NCBI GenBank assembly: GCA_913061145.1
Contig: CAJXUQ010000016.1
Location: 19,231 to 83,230, forward strand
Direction of reading: 5' to 3'
From: an uncultured Haliea sp.
GTDB taxonomy: Bacteria > Pseudomonadota > Gammaproteobacteria > Pseudomonadales > Halieaceae
DNA length: 64,000 nt
The translations under genes and the position numbers were made by a program. Positions 30,461 through 41,466 of the stretch are shown piece after piece. The stretch's first letter is position 1, and each line of letters opens with the position of its first letter. The notes under the pieces are model-generated. The model searched no databases and was not told the origin of the DNA. It saw only the letters and a list, made by a program, of their open reading frames with translations.

Positions 30461-32263
30461 TCAGGCGCGGGGCTTGCGCTTCGCCGGCTTCTTGCCAGGC
30501 TTCAGCCCAGGTTTGCTGCTGCGCTTGCGAGCAGCCGGGGGCTTGCCGTCAGAAGCCTGGGGAGTGGATGAATCCCGCTGCAGGTTCAGTTTTTGCCCGC
30601 TGACCCAGACGCCGCGAAGGTGGTCGAAGATCTCTGCTGGCATGCCCTCTGGCAGGTCGACTGTGCTGTACTCATCGTGAATGATAATGCGGCCGATGTG
30701 CTCACTGTCGATATCAGCTTCGTTGGCAATCGCGCCCACGATGTTGCCGGGCTTGACGCCGTGTTTGTGGCCCACATCAATGCGGAACCGCTCCATGCCT
30801 TTAGACAGCTCGCTGTCGCGCTGTTGCCGGCGTGGGCGTTCCCGGGGCTCACGGGCCTCTCGCGCTTCGCGCGCCGGTCTTTCGGCACGCGCTGGCTTGT
30901 CACGGCCGCTCGCAGCCGCTGGGGCACTGTCCTGTGTTTTGCTTGCCACGTCTGACTTGCCGCCGCCCGCCAACAGGACCAGCGCGGCAGCCACATCAAC
31001 CATGGGTACGCCATACTCGTGCTGATAGTCGCTGACCAGTTTGCGCGCTGCGTCCAGGTCGCGGGTGTCGAGGGTGGCCGTGATCTGCTGTTTGAAGCGA
31101 TCGCTGCGCTTGTCCTGCACTTCCTGCGCACTCGGTAACTGCATGGGTTCAATGATGTTCGACGTGGCGCGCTCAATGGCCTTCAGCAGACGCCGCTCGC
31201 GGTTGGCCGCAAACAGAATGGCTTCGCCCTTGCGCCCGGCCCGGCCGGTGCGGCCGATACGGTGCACGTAGGCTTCCACATCGTGGGGGATATCGTAGTT
31301 GATGACATGGCTGATGCGTTCCACGTCAAGTCCGCGTGCGGCGACATCGGTGGCCACCAGAATGTCGAGGTTTCCGTTCTTCAACCGCTCCACGGTTTTC
31401 TCGCGTTGCTGCTGAGGGATGTCGCCATTCAGCGGGGCGGCTGAGTAGCCGCGGGCCGAGAGTTTTTCCGCCAGCTCCGTTGTGGCGATACGGGTGCGCA
31501 CAAAGAGGATGATCGCATCAAAATCCTCCATTTCGAGAATACGGGTCAGGGCATCGAGCTTGTGCACACCGGCCATCATCCATACGCGTTGTCGAATGGA
31601 TGAATTCGCCATGGATGTCACCTGAATGGTGATTTCCTGCGGTGATTGCAGGTGGTGCTGTGCGATACGTCGAATGGCTGTGGGCATGGTGGCGGAGAAC
31701 AGGGCGACCTGGCGTGTCGGCGGGGTCTGTTCCAGAATCCACTCGACGTCGTCGATGAAGCCCATGCGCAGCATCTCATCTGCCTCGTCCAGTACGAGAG
31801 AGCGCAGCCCTCCCAGGTCCAGCGAGCCGCGGCGCATGTGGTCCATCACGCGGCCGGGTGTGCCGACAATGACATGCACGCCACGTTGCAGCTGGCGCAG
31901 TTGGCCGCGGTAGTCTGAGCCACCGTAGATGGGCAGCACGTGAAACCCGGGCAAGTGCGCGGCGTACTTCTGGAACGCTTCGGCAACCTGAATCGCCAGC
32001 TCCCGGGTGGGTGTCAGCACCATGACCTGCGGCGTTTTCTGCTTGATATCCAGCTTTGCCAGCAACGGCAGGGCAAAGGCGGCGGTCTTGCCGGTGCCCG
32101 TCTGCGCCTGACCCACCAGGTCGCTGCCCGACAGCAGTGGCGGTATGGTGCGTGCCTGGATGGCTGACGGGGTTTCATAGCCGACATCGGTCAGCGCACG
32201 AAGGAGGAAATCGGGCAGGTTCAGGTCCGCGAAGCGAGTCGCGTCGGAGAGTTCGGCGGTCAT
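30461..32263 (-). CDS. deaD: DEAD-box RNA helicase DeaD/CsdA
   Basis: About 600 residues. The helicase core shows the Q motif (FADLNLPDFLLRAL with Gln in SAIQARTIPP), Walker A AQTGTGKT, PTRELAIQV, TPGRVMDHM, DEAD in VLDEADEML, SAT in FSATMP, and HRIGRTGRAGR. After a charged linker, the RNA-binding domain (about 495-565) is of DbpA type: MERFRIDVGHKHGVKPGNIVGAIANEADI, ending with HLRGVWVSG. The Arg/Lys-rich tail (RKRSSKPGLKPGKKPAKRK) completes the CsdA plan. It remodels RNA in ribosome assembly, mRNA decay and cold growth. The ATG at 32263 is used; an upstream frame adds 10 residues. Confidence 0.96.
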   Translation of the reverse strand: MTAELSDATRFADLNLPDFLLRALTDVGYETPSAIQARTIPPLLSGSDLVGQAQTGTGKTAAFALPLLAKLDIKQKTPQVMVLTPTRELAIQVAEAFQKYAAHLPGFHVLPIYGGSDYRGQLRQLQRGVHVIVGTPGRVMDHMRRGSLDLGGLRSLVLDEADEMLRMGFIDDVEWILEQTPPTRQVALFSATMPTAIRRIAQHHLQSPQEITIQVTSMANSSIRQRVWMMAGVHKLDALTRILEMEDFDAIILFVRTRIATTELAEKLSARGYSAAPLNGDIPQQQREKTVERLKNGNLDILVATDVAARGLDVERISHVINYDIPHDVEAYVHRIGRTGRAGRKGEAILFAANRERRLLKAIERATSNIIEPMQLPSAQEVQDKRSDRFKQQITATLDTRDLDAARKLVSDYQHEYGVPMVDVAAALVLLAGGGKSDVASKTQDSAPAAASGRDKPARAERPAREAREAREPRERPRRQQRDSELSKGMERFRIDVGHKHGVKPGNIVGAIANEADIDSEHIGRIIIHDEYSTVDLPEGMPAEIFDHLRGVWVSGQKLNLQRDSSTPQASDGKPPAARKRSSKPGLKPGKKPAKRKPRA

Positions 32264-32438
32264 GGGGAGAATACCTTGGGGATGGAACTGCAATCAGGGC
32301 GATAGTATACAGGCATACGGTGCCGCAACAACGCGGTGGTGGCGTGAATATGCCGTGTTCACAGCCGACGATTGGCTTCCGTCCACAGCCCCCTCAGCTA
32401 TACTCGTCAGTGAATCAGCAACGCGCGGAGAATTCGCC

Positions 32439-32867
32439 ATGACCCAACCCAGCACCGTCAACGACTGCATGCATCGGCAGCCCCTGACCATACGTCCGGA
32501 TGCCAATCTGGTCGAGGCTGTCGGCATCATCACCGAGCACGGTCTCACAGGGCTCACGGTCACGGATGACAGCGGAGCGGTGCAGGGCGTGCTGTCAGAG
32601 CTGGACTGCCTGCGCGGCATACTCGCCGCGATCTACAACGACGGTGATCCGGAACACGCCCTGGTCAGTGAGGTGATGACGCACCAGGTCAACGCCTGCG
32701 GCCCGCAGGACAGTATCGTCGAAGTGGCCCAGTCCATGCTGGAGACCCGTCAGCGTCGGCGTCCCGTTGTGGAAAACGGTGTACTGGTCGGTCAGGTGAG
32801 CTCGCGGAATATCCTCTGGGCGCTGATGGAGCACTCCCGGCGCCGGTTGCAGGACCGGCGCCGCTAG
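32439..32867 (+). CDS. CBS-domain pair protein
   Basis: A 142-residue protein that is almost entirely two CBS motifs: the first about residues 5-60 (VNDCMHRQPLTIRPDANLVEAVGIITEHGLTGLTVTD, then VLSELDCLRGI) and the second about 75-130 (VSEVMTHQVNACGPQDSIVEVAQSMLETRQRRRPVVENGVLVGQVSSRNIL). CBS pairs bind adenosine nucleotides and act as energy sensors. No enzyme domain is attached, so it may act in trans. A good CGCGGAG site precedes the ATG at 32439. It is convergent with acnA. Confidence 0.92.
   Translation: MTQPSTVNDCMHRQPLTIRPDANLVEAVGIITEHGLTGLTVTDDSGAVQGVLSELDCLRGILAAIYNDGDPEHALVSEVMTHQVNACGPQDSIVEVAQSMLETRQRRRPVVENGVLVGQVSSRNILWALMEHSRRRLQDRRR
32838..32863. terminator. GC-rich hairpin between convergent CBS and acnA genes
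   Basis: CGGCGCCGGT (32838-32847) and ACCGGCGCCG (32854-32863) make a perfect 10-base stem with a 6-base loop. It overlaps the end of the CBS gene. No T-run is present, so it is a bidirectional terminator candidate only. Confidence 0.5.
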
Positions 32868-32882
32868 CGGCAGCAGGCAGCT

Positions 32883-35618
<2,736 letters not shown>

Positions 35619-35792
35619 GGCAATGCCTCTCATTCGGGTGAACAAGCGGGAACCTTGTGTCCCGTTCAGTTACCCTAGCACAGGTCGGCGTATCTGGCAG
35701 ACTGAGACGATTTGCCGCGGAGCGCGTATCCAGCCTGTCGTCGGCGAGCGCCGAGGGGCCGGCAAAATGCAGGTGAAAAACGGGAGAGCAGC

Positions 35793-36899
35793 GTGCAGCA
35801 CGGGAGAGGACAGTCGGGAGGGGCCAGATTCAGGCGGGGGCGCAGTAGCGCGCTGCTGCTCTGGCTTGTGGCGGCTGTGTGTATGGCGGACGCGGGTGTT
35901 CGCGTCAGTCTGACCACGGTCGAGACGACCGATATCCTGCGTGAGTTGCGCCTGACGGGCACAGTCACGGCGCAGCACAACGCGAGTCTGTCGGTCGCCG
36001 CCGCAGGACTGGTACAAGACATCCTCGTGGACACTGGAGCGACGGTGGCCCGGGACGATGTCCTGTTGCGCATGGATGCAGAGCTGGCCGAACTGCGCCA
36101 TGCAGCCGCCAGGGCCGCGGTGGCCCAGGCGCAGGTGCGCGCCCGGGATGCCGAACGGCGCCTGCAGGAAGCAGAGTCGTTGCTCCCGCAGCGGGGCATT
36201 GCCGAGACCACTGTGCGGGAACTGGCTGCAGACCGTGATGCGGCACAGGCGCAGCTGCAACAGGTGACCGCAGAGGCAGCGCTGGCGCAGGCATTGCTCG
36301 ACCGACATACGCTGCGTGCACCATTCCCCGGGGTGATCAGCCTGCGCCGCACGGAACGTGGAGAATGGCTGAACCCCGGTCAGGCCGTATTCGACCTGGT
36401 GGGGCTGGACGACCTGCGACTGGATTTTGCCGTGCCCGAGGACTACCTGTCCTCGCTGCAGGTCGGCGCGCCGCTCACCTTTACCACTGCCGCCGCTCCC
36501 ACGCGGGAACTGACCGGCCGTGTCGCCAGCCTGGTGCCGGTTGCCGACACCGCGGCACGCACCTTCCTGCTGCGCATCGCACCGGCTGATGACGCCCACT
36601 CCGGCCTATTGCCGGGAATGTCGGTCAGCGCGCGGCTGGCCCTCGCCACCGGGCGTCGCGGCATCGCGGTGCCGCGCGATGCGCTGGTGCGCTACCCGGA
36701 TGGTCGGGTTGTAGTCTGGACAGCGCAGGCCGATGGCGATGCACTGGTTGCCCGTGAGAACACCGTGACCACCGGGTTGGCCTTTGCCGGGCAGATTGAA
36801 ATTCTGCAGGGCCTCGCGGCGAACGAGCAGGTGGTGGTGCGAGGCAATGAAGCCCTGCAGCCGGGGCTGCTTTTGCTGCCTACGGGAGACGCGCAATGA
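35793..36899 (+). CDS. RND efflux periplasmic adaptor (membrane fusion protein)
   Basis: A 368-residue HlyD/AcrA-like adaptor. The N-terminal span (SSALLLWLVAAVCMADAG) anchors or exports it. A biotinyl-lipoyl half (TVTAQHNASLSVAAAGLVQDILVDTGATVARDDVL) precedes an alpha-hairpin coiled coil rich in Ala, Arg and Gln (about 80-150). The second lipoyl half (TLRAPFPGVISLRRTERGEWLNPG), beta barrel and membrane-proximal domain follow. The GTG at 35793 with GGGAGAGCA upstream is preferred. The stop overlaps the pump's ATG (ATGA). No outer-membrane TolC-type gene is adjacent. Confidence 0.9.
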   Translation: MQHGRGQSGGARFRRGRSSALLLWLVAAVCMADAGVRVSLTTVETTDILRELRLTGTVTAQHNASLSVAAAGLVQDILVDTGATVARDDVLLRMDAELAELRHAAARAAVAQAQVRARDAERRLQEAESLLPQRGIAETTVRELAADRDAAQAQLQQVTAEAALAQALLDRHTLRAPFPGVISLRRTERGEWLNPGQAVFDLVGLDDLRLDFAVPEDYLSSLQVGAPLTFTTAAAPTRELTGRVASLVPVADTAARTFLLRIAPADDAHSGLLPGMSVSARLALATGRRGIAVPRDALVRYPDGRVVVWTAQADGDALVARENTVTTGLAFAGQIEILQGLAANEQVVVRGNEALQPGLLLLPTGDAQ

Positions 36900-39800
36900 C
36901 CGAGGGCGCAGCGGGCTTTTTTGACCGCATCGTCGGGCGCGGCATTCTGGTCACCGTCATCGCACTGATTGTGACGGTGGTGGGGATCATCGCGGCGCTG
37001 CGGATTCCTGTGCAGATGATTCCCGACCTCGATGTCCGGGTGATCAGTATCCGCACCACCTGGCCGGGTGCGACGCCGCAGGATGTCGAAAAAGAGATCC
37101 TTATCGAGCAGGAGGAGTACCTGCGTAATCTTCCCAGTCTGTCCCGCATTGTGGCGACTGCGCGCGCGGGCAGTGCCGAAATTGAGCTGGAATTTCCCTT
37201 TGGTACCGATGTCACCGAAATGCTGATTCGGGTCAGCAATGCCCTGAGCCAGGTGCCGGATTACCCCGAGAACGTCGACGAACCGCGTATTTTCGCCAAT
37301 TCCTTTTCGGCGAATGCGTTTATGTTCTTCAGCATTACGCCCCTCCCCGGTAACCCGCGGCAGGTGGACGTGGACCTGGCACTGGATTTTATTGAAGACA
37401 CAGTGAAGCCGCGCATGGCCCGGGTGCCGGGTGTCTCCGAAGTCGGTGTGGGAGGGGGCGCGGAACGGCAGATCCAGATTCTCATCGACCCCGCTCGCCT
37501 GGCGCAGCGCGGCCTCACGCTCAGCGATGTGCGCGAGGCCGTGCGTGCGCGCAACCGCGATCGCTCGGCGGGTGACGTGGAATCGGGTAAGCGCGAGTAC
37601 CTGTTGCGTACCATCGGGCGTTTTGAGGATGTGGCAGCACTGGAGCAGCTGATCCTGCTGCGCCGTGGCGACGCGATCACCCGCTTGAGTGACGTCGCCG
37701 AAGTGAAACTGGGCAGCTTTGAGCAGCGCAGCCTGTCTTTCTTTAACGACCAGACCAACCTTTTTCTCTCCGTGCGTCGGGAATCCGGCTCCAACGTGAT
37801 CGCGATAAAGCGGGCGATGATGGCCGAACTGGATGCGATCAATGAAGAAGTGCTTGCCCCGGCCGGGTTGGAGATGCTGCCGGTGTCGGACGATGTACGC
37901 TACGTACAGGATTCGGTGCGCAACGTCTGGCAGAACCTCCTGCTGGGCGCCCTGTTTGCCACGCTGGTGATGTATTTGTTCCTGCGCTCTGCCCGCGCCA
38001 CGCTGGTCGGGGTGATGGGCGTGCCGCTGTGTATTATCGTGGCCTTTCTGGGCCTGCTTCTGGCCGGGCGCACCGTGAACGTCATCTCGCTGGCCGGCAT
38101 TGCCTTCGCCATTGGCATGACGCTGGACAATAGCATTGTGGTACTGGAGAGCATCGCCCTGGAGCGCCGCCGGGGTGCGAATCGCCTGCGCGCTGCGGTG
38201 GACGGCGTGCGTCAGGTCTGGCCCGCGGTATTTGCCTCCACCGCAACGACGATTCTGGTGTTCATCCCCGTCATCTTCGTGGAAGAAGAAGCGGGGCAGC
38301 TGTATTCCGATGTCGCGATTGCAATCTCGGCGGCGATTCTGGCCTCCATGCTGGTCGCCATTACCGTATTGCCCGCCGCCGCAGCGCGCCTGAACCTCGG
38401 GCGCAGTGGCACCGGCGAGGAAGGAGCAGGTCTGCGCCTGCGAGAGCGCACCCTGGACGGCGTCGCCTGGCTTCTTGCCAGTGGCAGCCGACGGGTCGCC
38501 TGCGTGGCCGCCGTGGCGGCCGCCAGTCTGCTGGCGGTGATGGTACTCACGCCGGCCGCAGAGTACCTGCCTGAGGGTGAGGAGCCCAAGGTATTCGCCC
38601 TCATGAGCGCACCCCCCGGATACAACCTTGCCGCGATGGCAGATATTGCGGAAGAGGTGCGCAGGGAGTTGCTGCCCTTCGTGGACGCGGACCCCGCTGC
38701 ATTCCGGCGCGGCGAGGCGAGCGTGCCCGCCCTGGCCTACATGAACATGCGCGTCGCCCCTGACCAGGTGCGTATCATCGCCGAGCCGATCAATGCCGCG
38801 GATGTGGACGCCCTGATGGATGCGCTGGCTGCGGTGTTTGAACGGTATCCCGGCATGCGCGCTTTTGCCGCACGCGGCTCGATCATTACCAGTAACGATG
38901 GCGGCACGCGCAGCGTGAACCTGGATGTGTCTGGCACGGAGTTGACGGACATTTATGCCGTGGCGCTGGCCGCCTACCGCCGCGCCGACGCGGCCTTCGA
39001 GAATCCGCGTATCCAGAGCCGGCCATCGTCACTGACGCTGGCCCAGCCGCTGGTCGAAGTGCGACCCGATTGGGAGCGTGCCGCCGAACTCGGGCTGGAT
39101 GCCGAGGCGATCGGGTTCACCGTGGCCGCGCTGACCGACGGTAGCTATATCGATGAATTCTTCCTCGCCGACGACAAGGTGGACATCTACCTGTACAGCG
39201 AGGCGGGTCAGTCCGGGTCGTTGGACGCCTTGCCGCATCTTCCGGTATACACGCCGGTCGGGACCGTCGTGCCGCTGGGTTCGCTGGCCAGCATTACCGA
39301 GACGGTGGACACCGCCCAGGTAAGACGAGTCAACGGGCGCCGCACGGTCACGCTGAATATTATCCCGCCAAGGTCGGTACCCCTGGAGACTGGCGTGGCG
39401 ATTGTTCGTCAGGATGTGGTGGGTGGCCTGATGGCGGCAGGGGAGGTGCCCGCCGGGGTGACGCTGGCAATTTCCGGTGCCGCGGACCAGTTGGACGCCA
39501 CGCGTGCCTCACTGCTGGGCAACTACCTGGTGGCGCTGCTGATTGTGTACCTGCTGCTGGTGGCGATCTTCAGTCACTGGGGCTATCCCCTGTTGATCAT
39601 GACCTCTATTCCGCTGGGCATCGCGGGCGGCATGGTTGGCCTGTGGTTGCTGAATGCAGTGGGGGGCTGGCTGCCACTGTTCGGTCTGGCGGAGATTGTG
39701 CAGCCCTTTGACATGATTTCCATGCTGGGCTTCCTGATCCTCATGGGTACAGTGGTGAACAACCCCATTCTTATCGTGGATCGGGCGGTGGCCAATGTGA

Positions 39801-40075
39801 GCGCCGCCGGTATGGAGGTGGTAGCGGCCGTGCAGGAGGCAGTGGACGCGCGTCTGCGGCCTATTGCCATGTCTACGATTACCACCCTGAGTGGCCTGGC
39901 GCCGCTGGTCTTGTTGCCGGGAGCAGGCACGGAACTGTATCGCGGCGTGGGCGTCATCGTCATGTTTGGCATTCTGGGCTCCGCAGCTGTTACCCTGACG
40001 CTGCTGCCAGCCCTGACAGTGATTGTGCTGCAGTGGCAGCAGCGCCGTCGCGCTCTGCCAGCAGGTGTCGAATGA
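36896..40075 (+). CDS. RND-family efflux pump permease
   Basis: A 1059-residue inner-membrane transporter of the HAE1/AcrB-like kind, 12 spans with two large periplasmic loops. Signatures include GIIAALRIPVQMIPDLDVRVISIRTTWPGATPQDVEKEI in the first loop. In span 4 FAIGMTLDNSIVVLESI has one of the two proton-relay Asp of AcrB, with Asn in place of the second. Span 10 reads LGFLILMGTVVNNPILIVDRAV. Drug or lipid export driven by proton influx is the family role. It is translationally coupled to the adaptor, and the amidoligase gene begins one base after its stop. Confidence 0.93.
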   Translation: MTEGAAGFFDRIVGRGILVTVIALIVTVVGIIAALRIPVQMIPDLDVRVISIRTTWPGATPQDVEKEILIEQEEYLRNLPSLSRIVATARAGSAEIELEFPFGTDVTEMLIRVSNALSQVPDYPENVDEPRIFANSFSANAFMFFSITPLPGNPRQVDVDLALDFIEDTVKPRMARVPGVSEVGVGGGAERQIQILIDPARLAQRGLTLSDVREAVRARNRDRSAGDVESGKREYLLRTIGRFEDVAALEQLILLRRGDAITRLSDVAEVKLGSFEQRSLSFFNDQTNLFLSVRRESGSNVIAIKRAMMAELDAINEEVLAPAGLEMLPVSDDVRYVQDSVRNVWQNLLLGALFATLVMYLFLRSARATLVGVMGVPLCIIVAFLGLLLAGRTVNVISLAGIAFAIGMTLDNSIVVLESIALERRRGANRLRAAVDGVRQVWPAVFASTATTILVFIPVIFVEEEAGQLYSDVAIAISAAILASMLVAITVLPAAAARLNLGRSGTGEEGAGLRLRERTLDGVAWLLASGSRRVACVAAVAAASLLAVMVLTPAAEYLPEGEEPKVFALMSAPPGYNLAAMADIAEEVRRELLPFVDADPAAFRRGEASVPALAYMNMRVAPDQVRIIAEPINAADVDALMDALAAVFERYPGMRAFAARGSIITSNDGGTRSVNLDVSGTELTDIYAVALAAYRRADAAFENPRIQSRPSSLTLAQPLVEVRPDWERAAELGLDAEAIGFTVAALTDGSYIDEFFLADDKVDIYLYSEAGQSGSLDALPHLPVYTPVGTVVPLGSLASITETVDTAQVRRVNGRRTVTLNIIPPRSVPLETGVAIVRQDVVGGLMAAGEVPAGVTLAISGAADQLDATRASLLGNYLVALLIVYLLLVAIFSHWGYPLLIMTSIPLGIAGGMVGLWLLNAVGGWLPLFGLAEIVQPFDMISMLGFLILMGTVVNNPILIVDRAVANVSAAGMEVVAAVQEAVDARLRPIAMSTITTLSGLAPLVLLPGAGTELYRGVGVIVMFGILGSAAVTLTLLPALTVIVLQWQQRRRALPAGVE

Positions 40076-40076
40076 T

Positions 40077-41093
40077 ATGAAATCCGCACTGGACAACGAT
40101 TACCGTTCCTCGCTGTGGCAGCTGCCACCCAGGCTGTACACGGCAGAGGGTGCTGCGCGCCGTGTCGGTGTTGAGCTGGAGTTCTCCGGCATTCGCCTGG
40201 CGCAGATTGCGGACCTGATTCGCGAGCAGCTCGGCGGCGAACTGGACACGGTTTCCCCGTATGAAAGCCTGGTCAGGAACACTGAGCTCGGTGACTTCAA
40301 GGTCGAGCTCGATTCGGCGTGGCTCAAGCGCCGCGGTCGCGAACGGGCTGATGTTGCGCCGGATGAGCTCGCCATGCTGGGCGAGAACATGCTCAAACTG
40401 GCCGCGGAACAGCTGGTTCCGTTTGAGGTGGTCAGTCCACCCATCGCCATGTCCGAACTGTGGCGCCTGGGTGCCCTGCTGCAGATGCTGCAACGCAGCG
40501 GTGCACGGGGCACCGCCGATGCGCCGCATTATGCCTTCGGATTGCACCTCAACCCTGAATTACCCGGGCTGGATGCGGCTACCATTCTCGCCTATCTGCG
40601 CGCTTTCTGTTGCCTGTCGGATTGGCTCCGGATGCGCAGCAAGGTGAACCTCAGCCGGCGTATCACCCCGTATATTGATCCCTACGAGAAATCCTATGTC
40701 AGCCGGCTGCTCGATCCGGAGTATGCACCGGATGAGCAGCAGCTGATGTCGGACTATCTGGCCGCCAACCCCACGCGCAACCGGGCGCTGGACATGCTGC
40801 CACTGTTTTCTCACCTCGATAAGCAGCGCGTCCGCGAAGCGATCCCGGACGACCGTGTGGTCTCACGCCCGACGCTGCATTACCGGCTGCCGAACTGTGA
40901 GATCGATGATCCTAACTGGTCGCTGGCCAGGCCCTGGCGCGACTGGCTGCAGGTTGATGCGCTGGCCTGCGATGCTGTGCGGCTGGAGGCGGCGATGAGC
41001 CGCTACCGCGAGCATCTGGGGGGATTCAGCGGCGGACTGTTTGGGGATTGGGCTCAGGCCAGCGCGGAATTTCTCCTGCCTGAGCTGTGCTAG
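40077..41093 (+). CDS. amidoligase-family (COOH-NH2 ligase, ATP-grasp-like) protein
   Basis: A 338-residue protein of the amidoligase family (PF12224 type). Characteristic parts are RRVGVELEFSGIRLAQIADLI at the N-terminus (the EhE-like metal/nucleotide segment), DFKVELDS, PFEVVSPPIAM, and HYAFGLHLNPELPGLDAATILAYLRAFCCL with the conserved His. The family forms amide or peptide bonds with ATP, and members are linked to peptide modification or cell-wall tasks; no substrate is proven. It follows the RND permease by one base, which implies joint expression with the pump. Confidence 0.86.
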   Translation: MKSALDNDYRSSLWQLPPRLYTAEGAARRVGVELEFSGIRLAQIADLIREQLGGELDTVSPYESLVRNTELGDFKVELDSAWLKRRGRERADVAPDELAMLGENMLKLAAEQLVPFEVVSPPIAMSELWRLGALLQMLQRSGARGTADAPHYAFGLHLNPELPGLDAATILAYLRAFCCLSDWLRMRSKVNLSRRITPYIDPYEKSYVSRLLDPEYAPDEQQLMSDYLAANPTRNRALDMLPLFSHLDKQRVREAIPDDRVVSRPTLHYRLPNCEIDDPNWSLARPWRDWLQVDALACDAVRLEAAMSRYREHLGGFSGGLFGDWAQASAEFLLPELC

Positions 41094-41177
41094 GTGGCGT
41101 TTGTTCCCTTGCGCCGGTGAACACCGGGCCTTCTGGTGCTAAACTGGCGCGCATAACTTTCAGGAGAACGCCTTCCC

Positions 41178-41450
41178 ATGAGTGCAGCTGACGCAGAAAA
41201 CCACCAACAGTGCATGGAACGATTCATCGCACTGGCCAATACCATGAAGAACGAAGGGGTGCCTACGCGGGTGGTTTCCGCGGCATTGATGACCGCGTCC
41301 GGGGTGTATGCCACCTATTCAGTGGCGGGCAATTCCGGCGGTTTGCATGCATCAGGCGTGGAAAAAGTCGCTGCCGCCTATAAGCAGAATCTGGAAAATA
41401 TCCAGCGCCTGAAGCGCGCGGAGTCCGGCGAGGGGCAGGGCGAAGGCTGA
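41178..41450 (+). CDS. DUF3144 family protein
   Basis: A 90-residue soluble helical protein. The segment ENHQQCMERFIALANTMKNEGVPTRVVSAALMTASGVYATYSVAGN is the recognisable DUF3144 core, and the acidic/Gly-rich tail is variable. Its function is not known. It is preceded by CAGGAGAACGCC and lies 84 bases after the amidoligase stop, so it may have its own promoter or be the last gene of the pump operon. Confidence 0.82.
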   Translation: MSAADAENHQQCMERFIALANTMKNEGVPTRVVSAALMTASGVYATYSVAGNSGGLHASGVEKVAAAYKQNLENIQRLKRAESGEGQGEG

Positions 41451-41461
41451 AACCCTCGCCG
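41426..41461. terminator. 9-bp stem between convergent genes
   Basis: CGGCGAGGG (41426-41434) pairs with CCCTCGCCG (41453-41461) across the DUF3144 stop. The loop is 18 bases and no T-run follows, so terminator activity is only suggested. Confidence 0.4.
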
Positions 41462-41466
41462 ACGCA

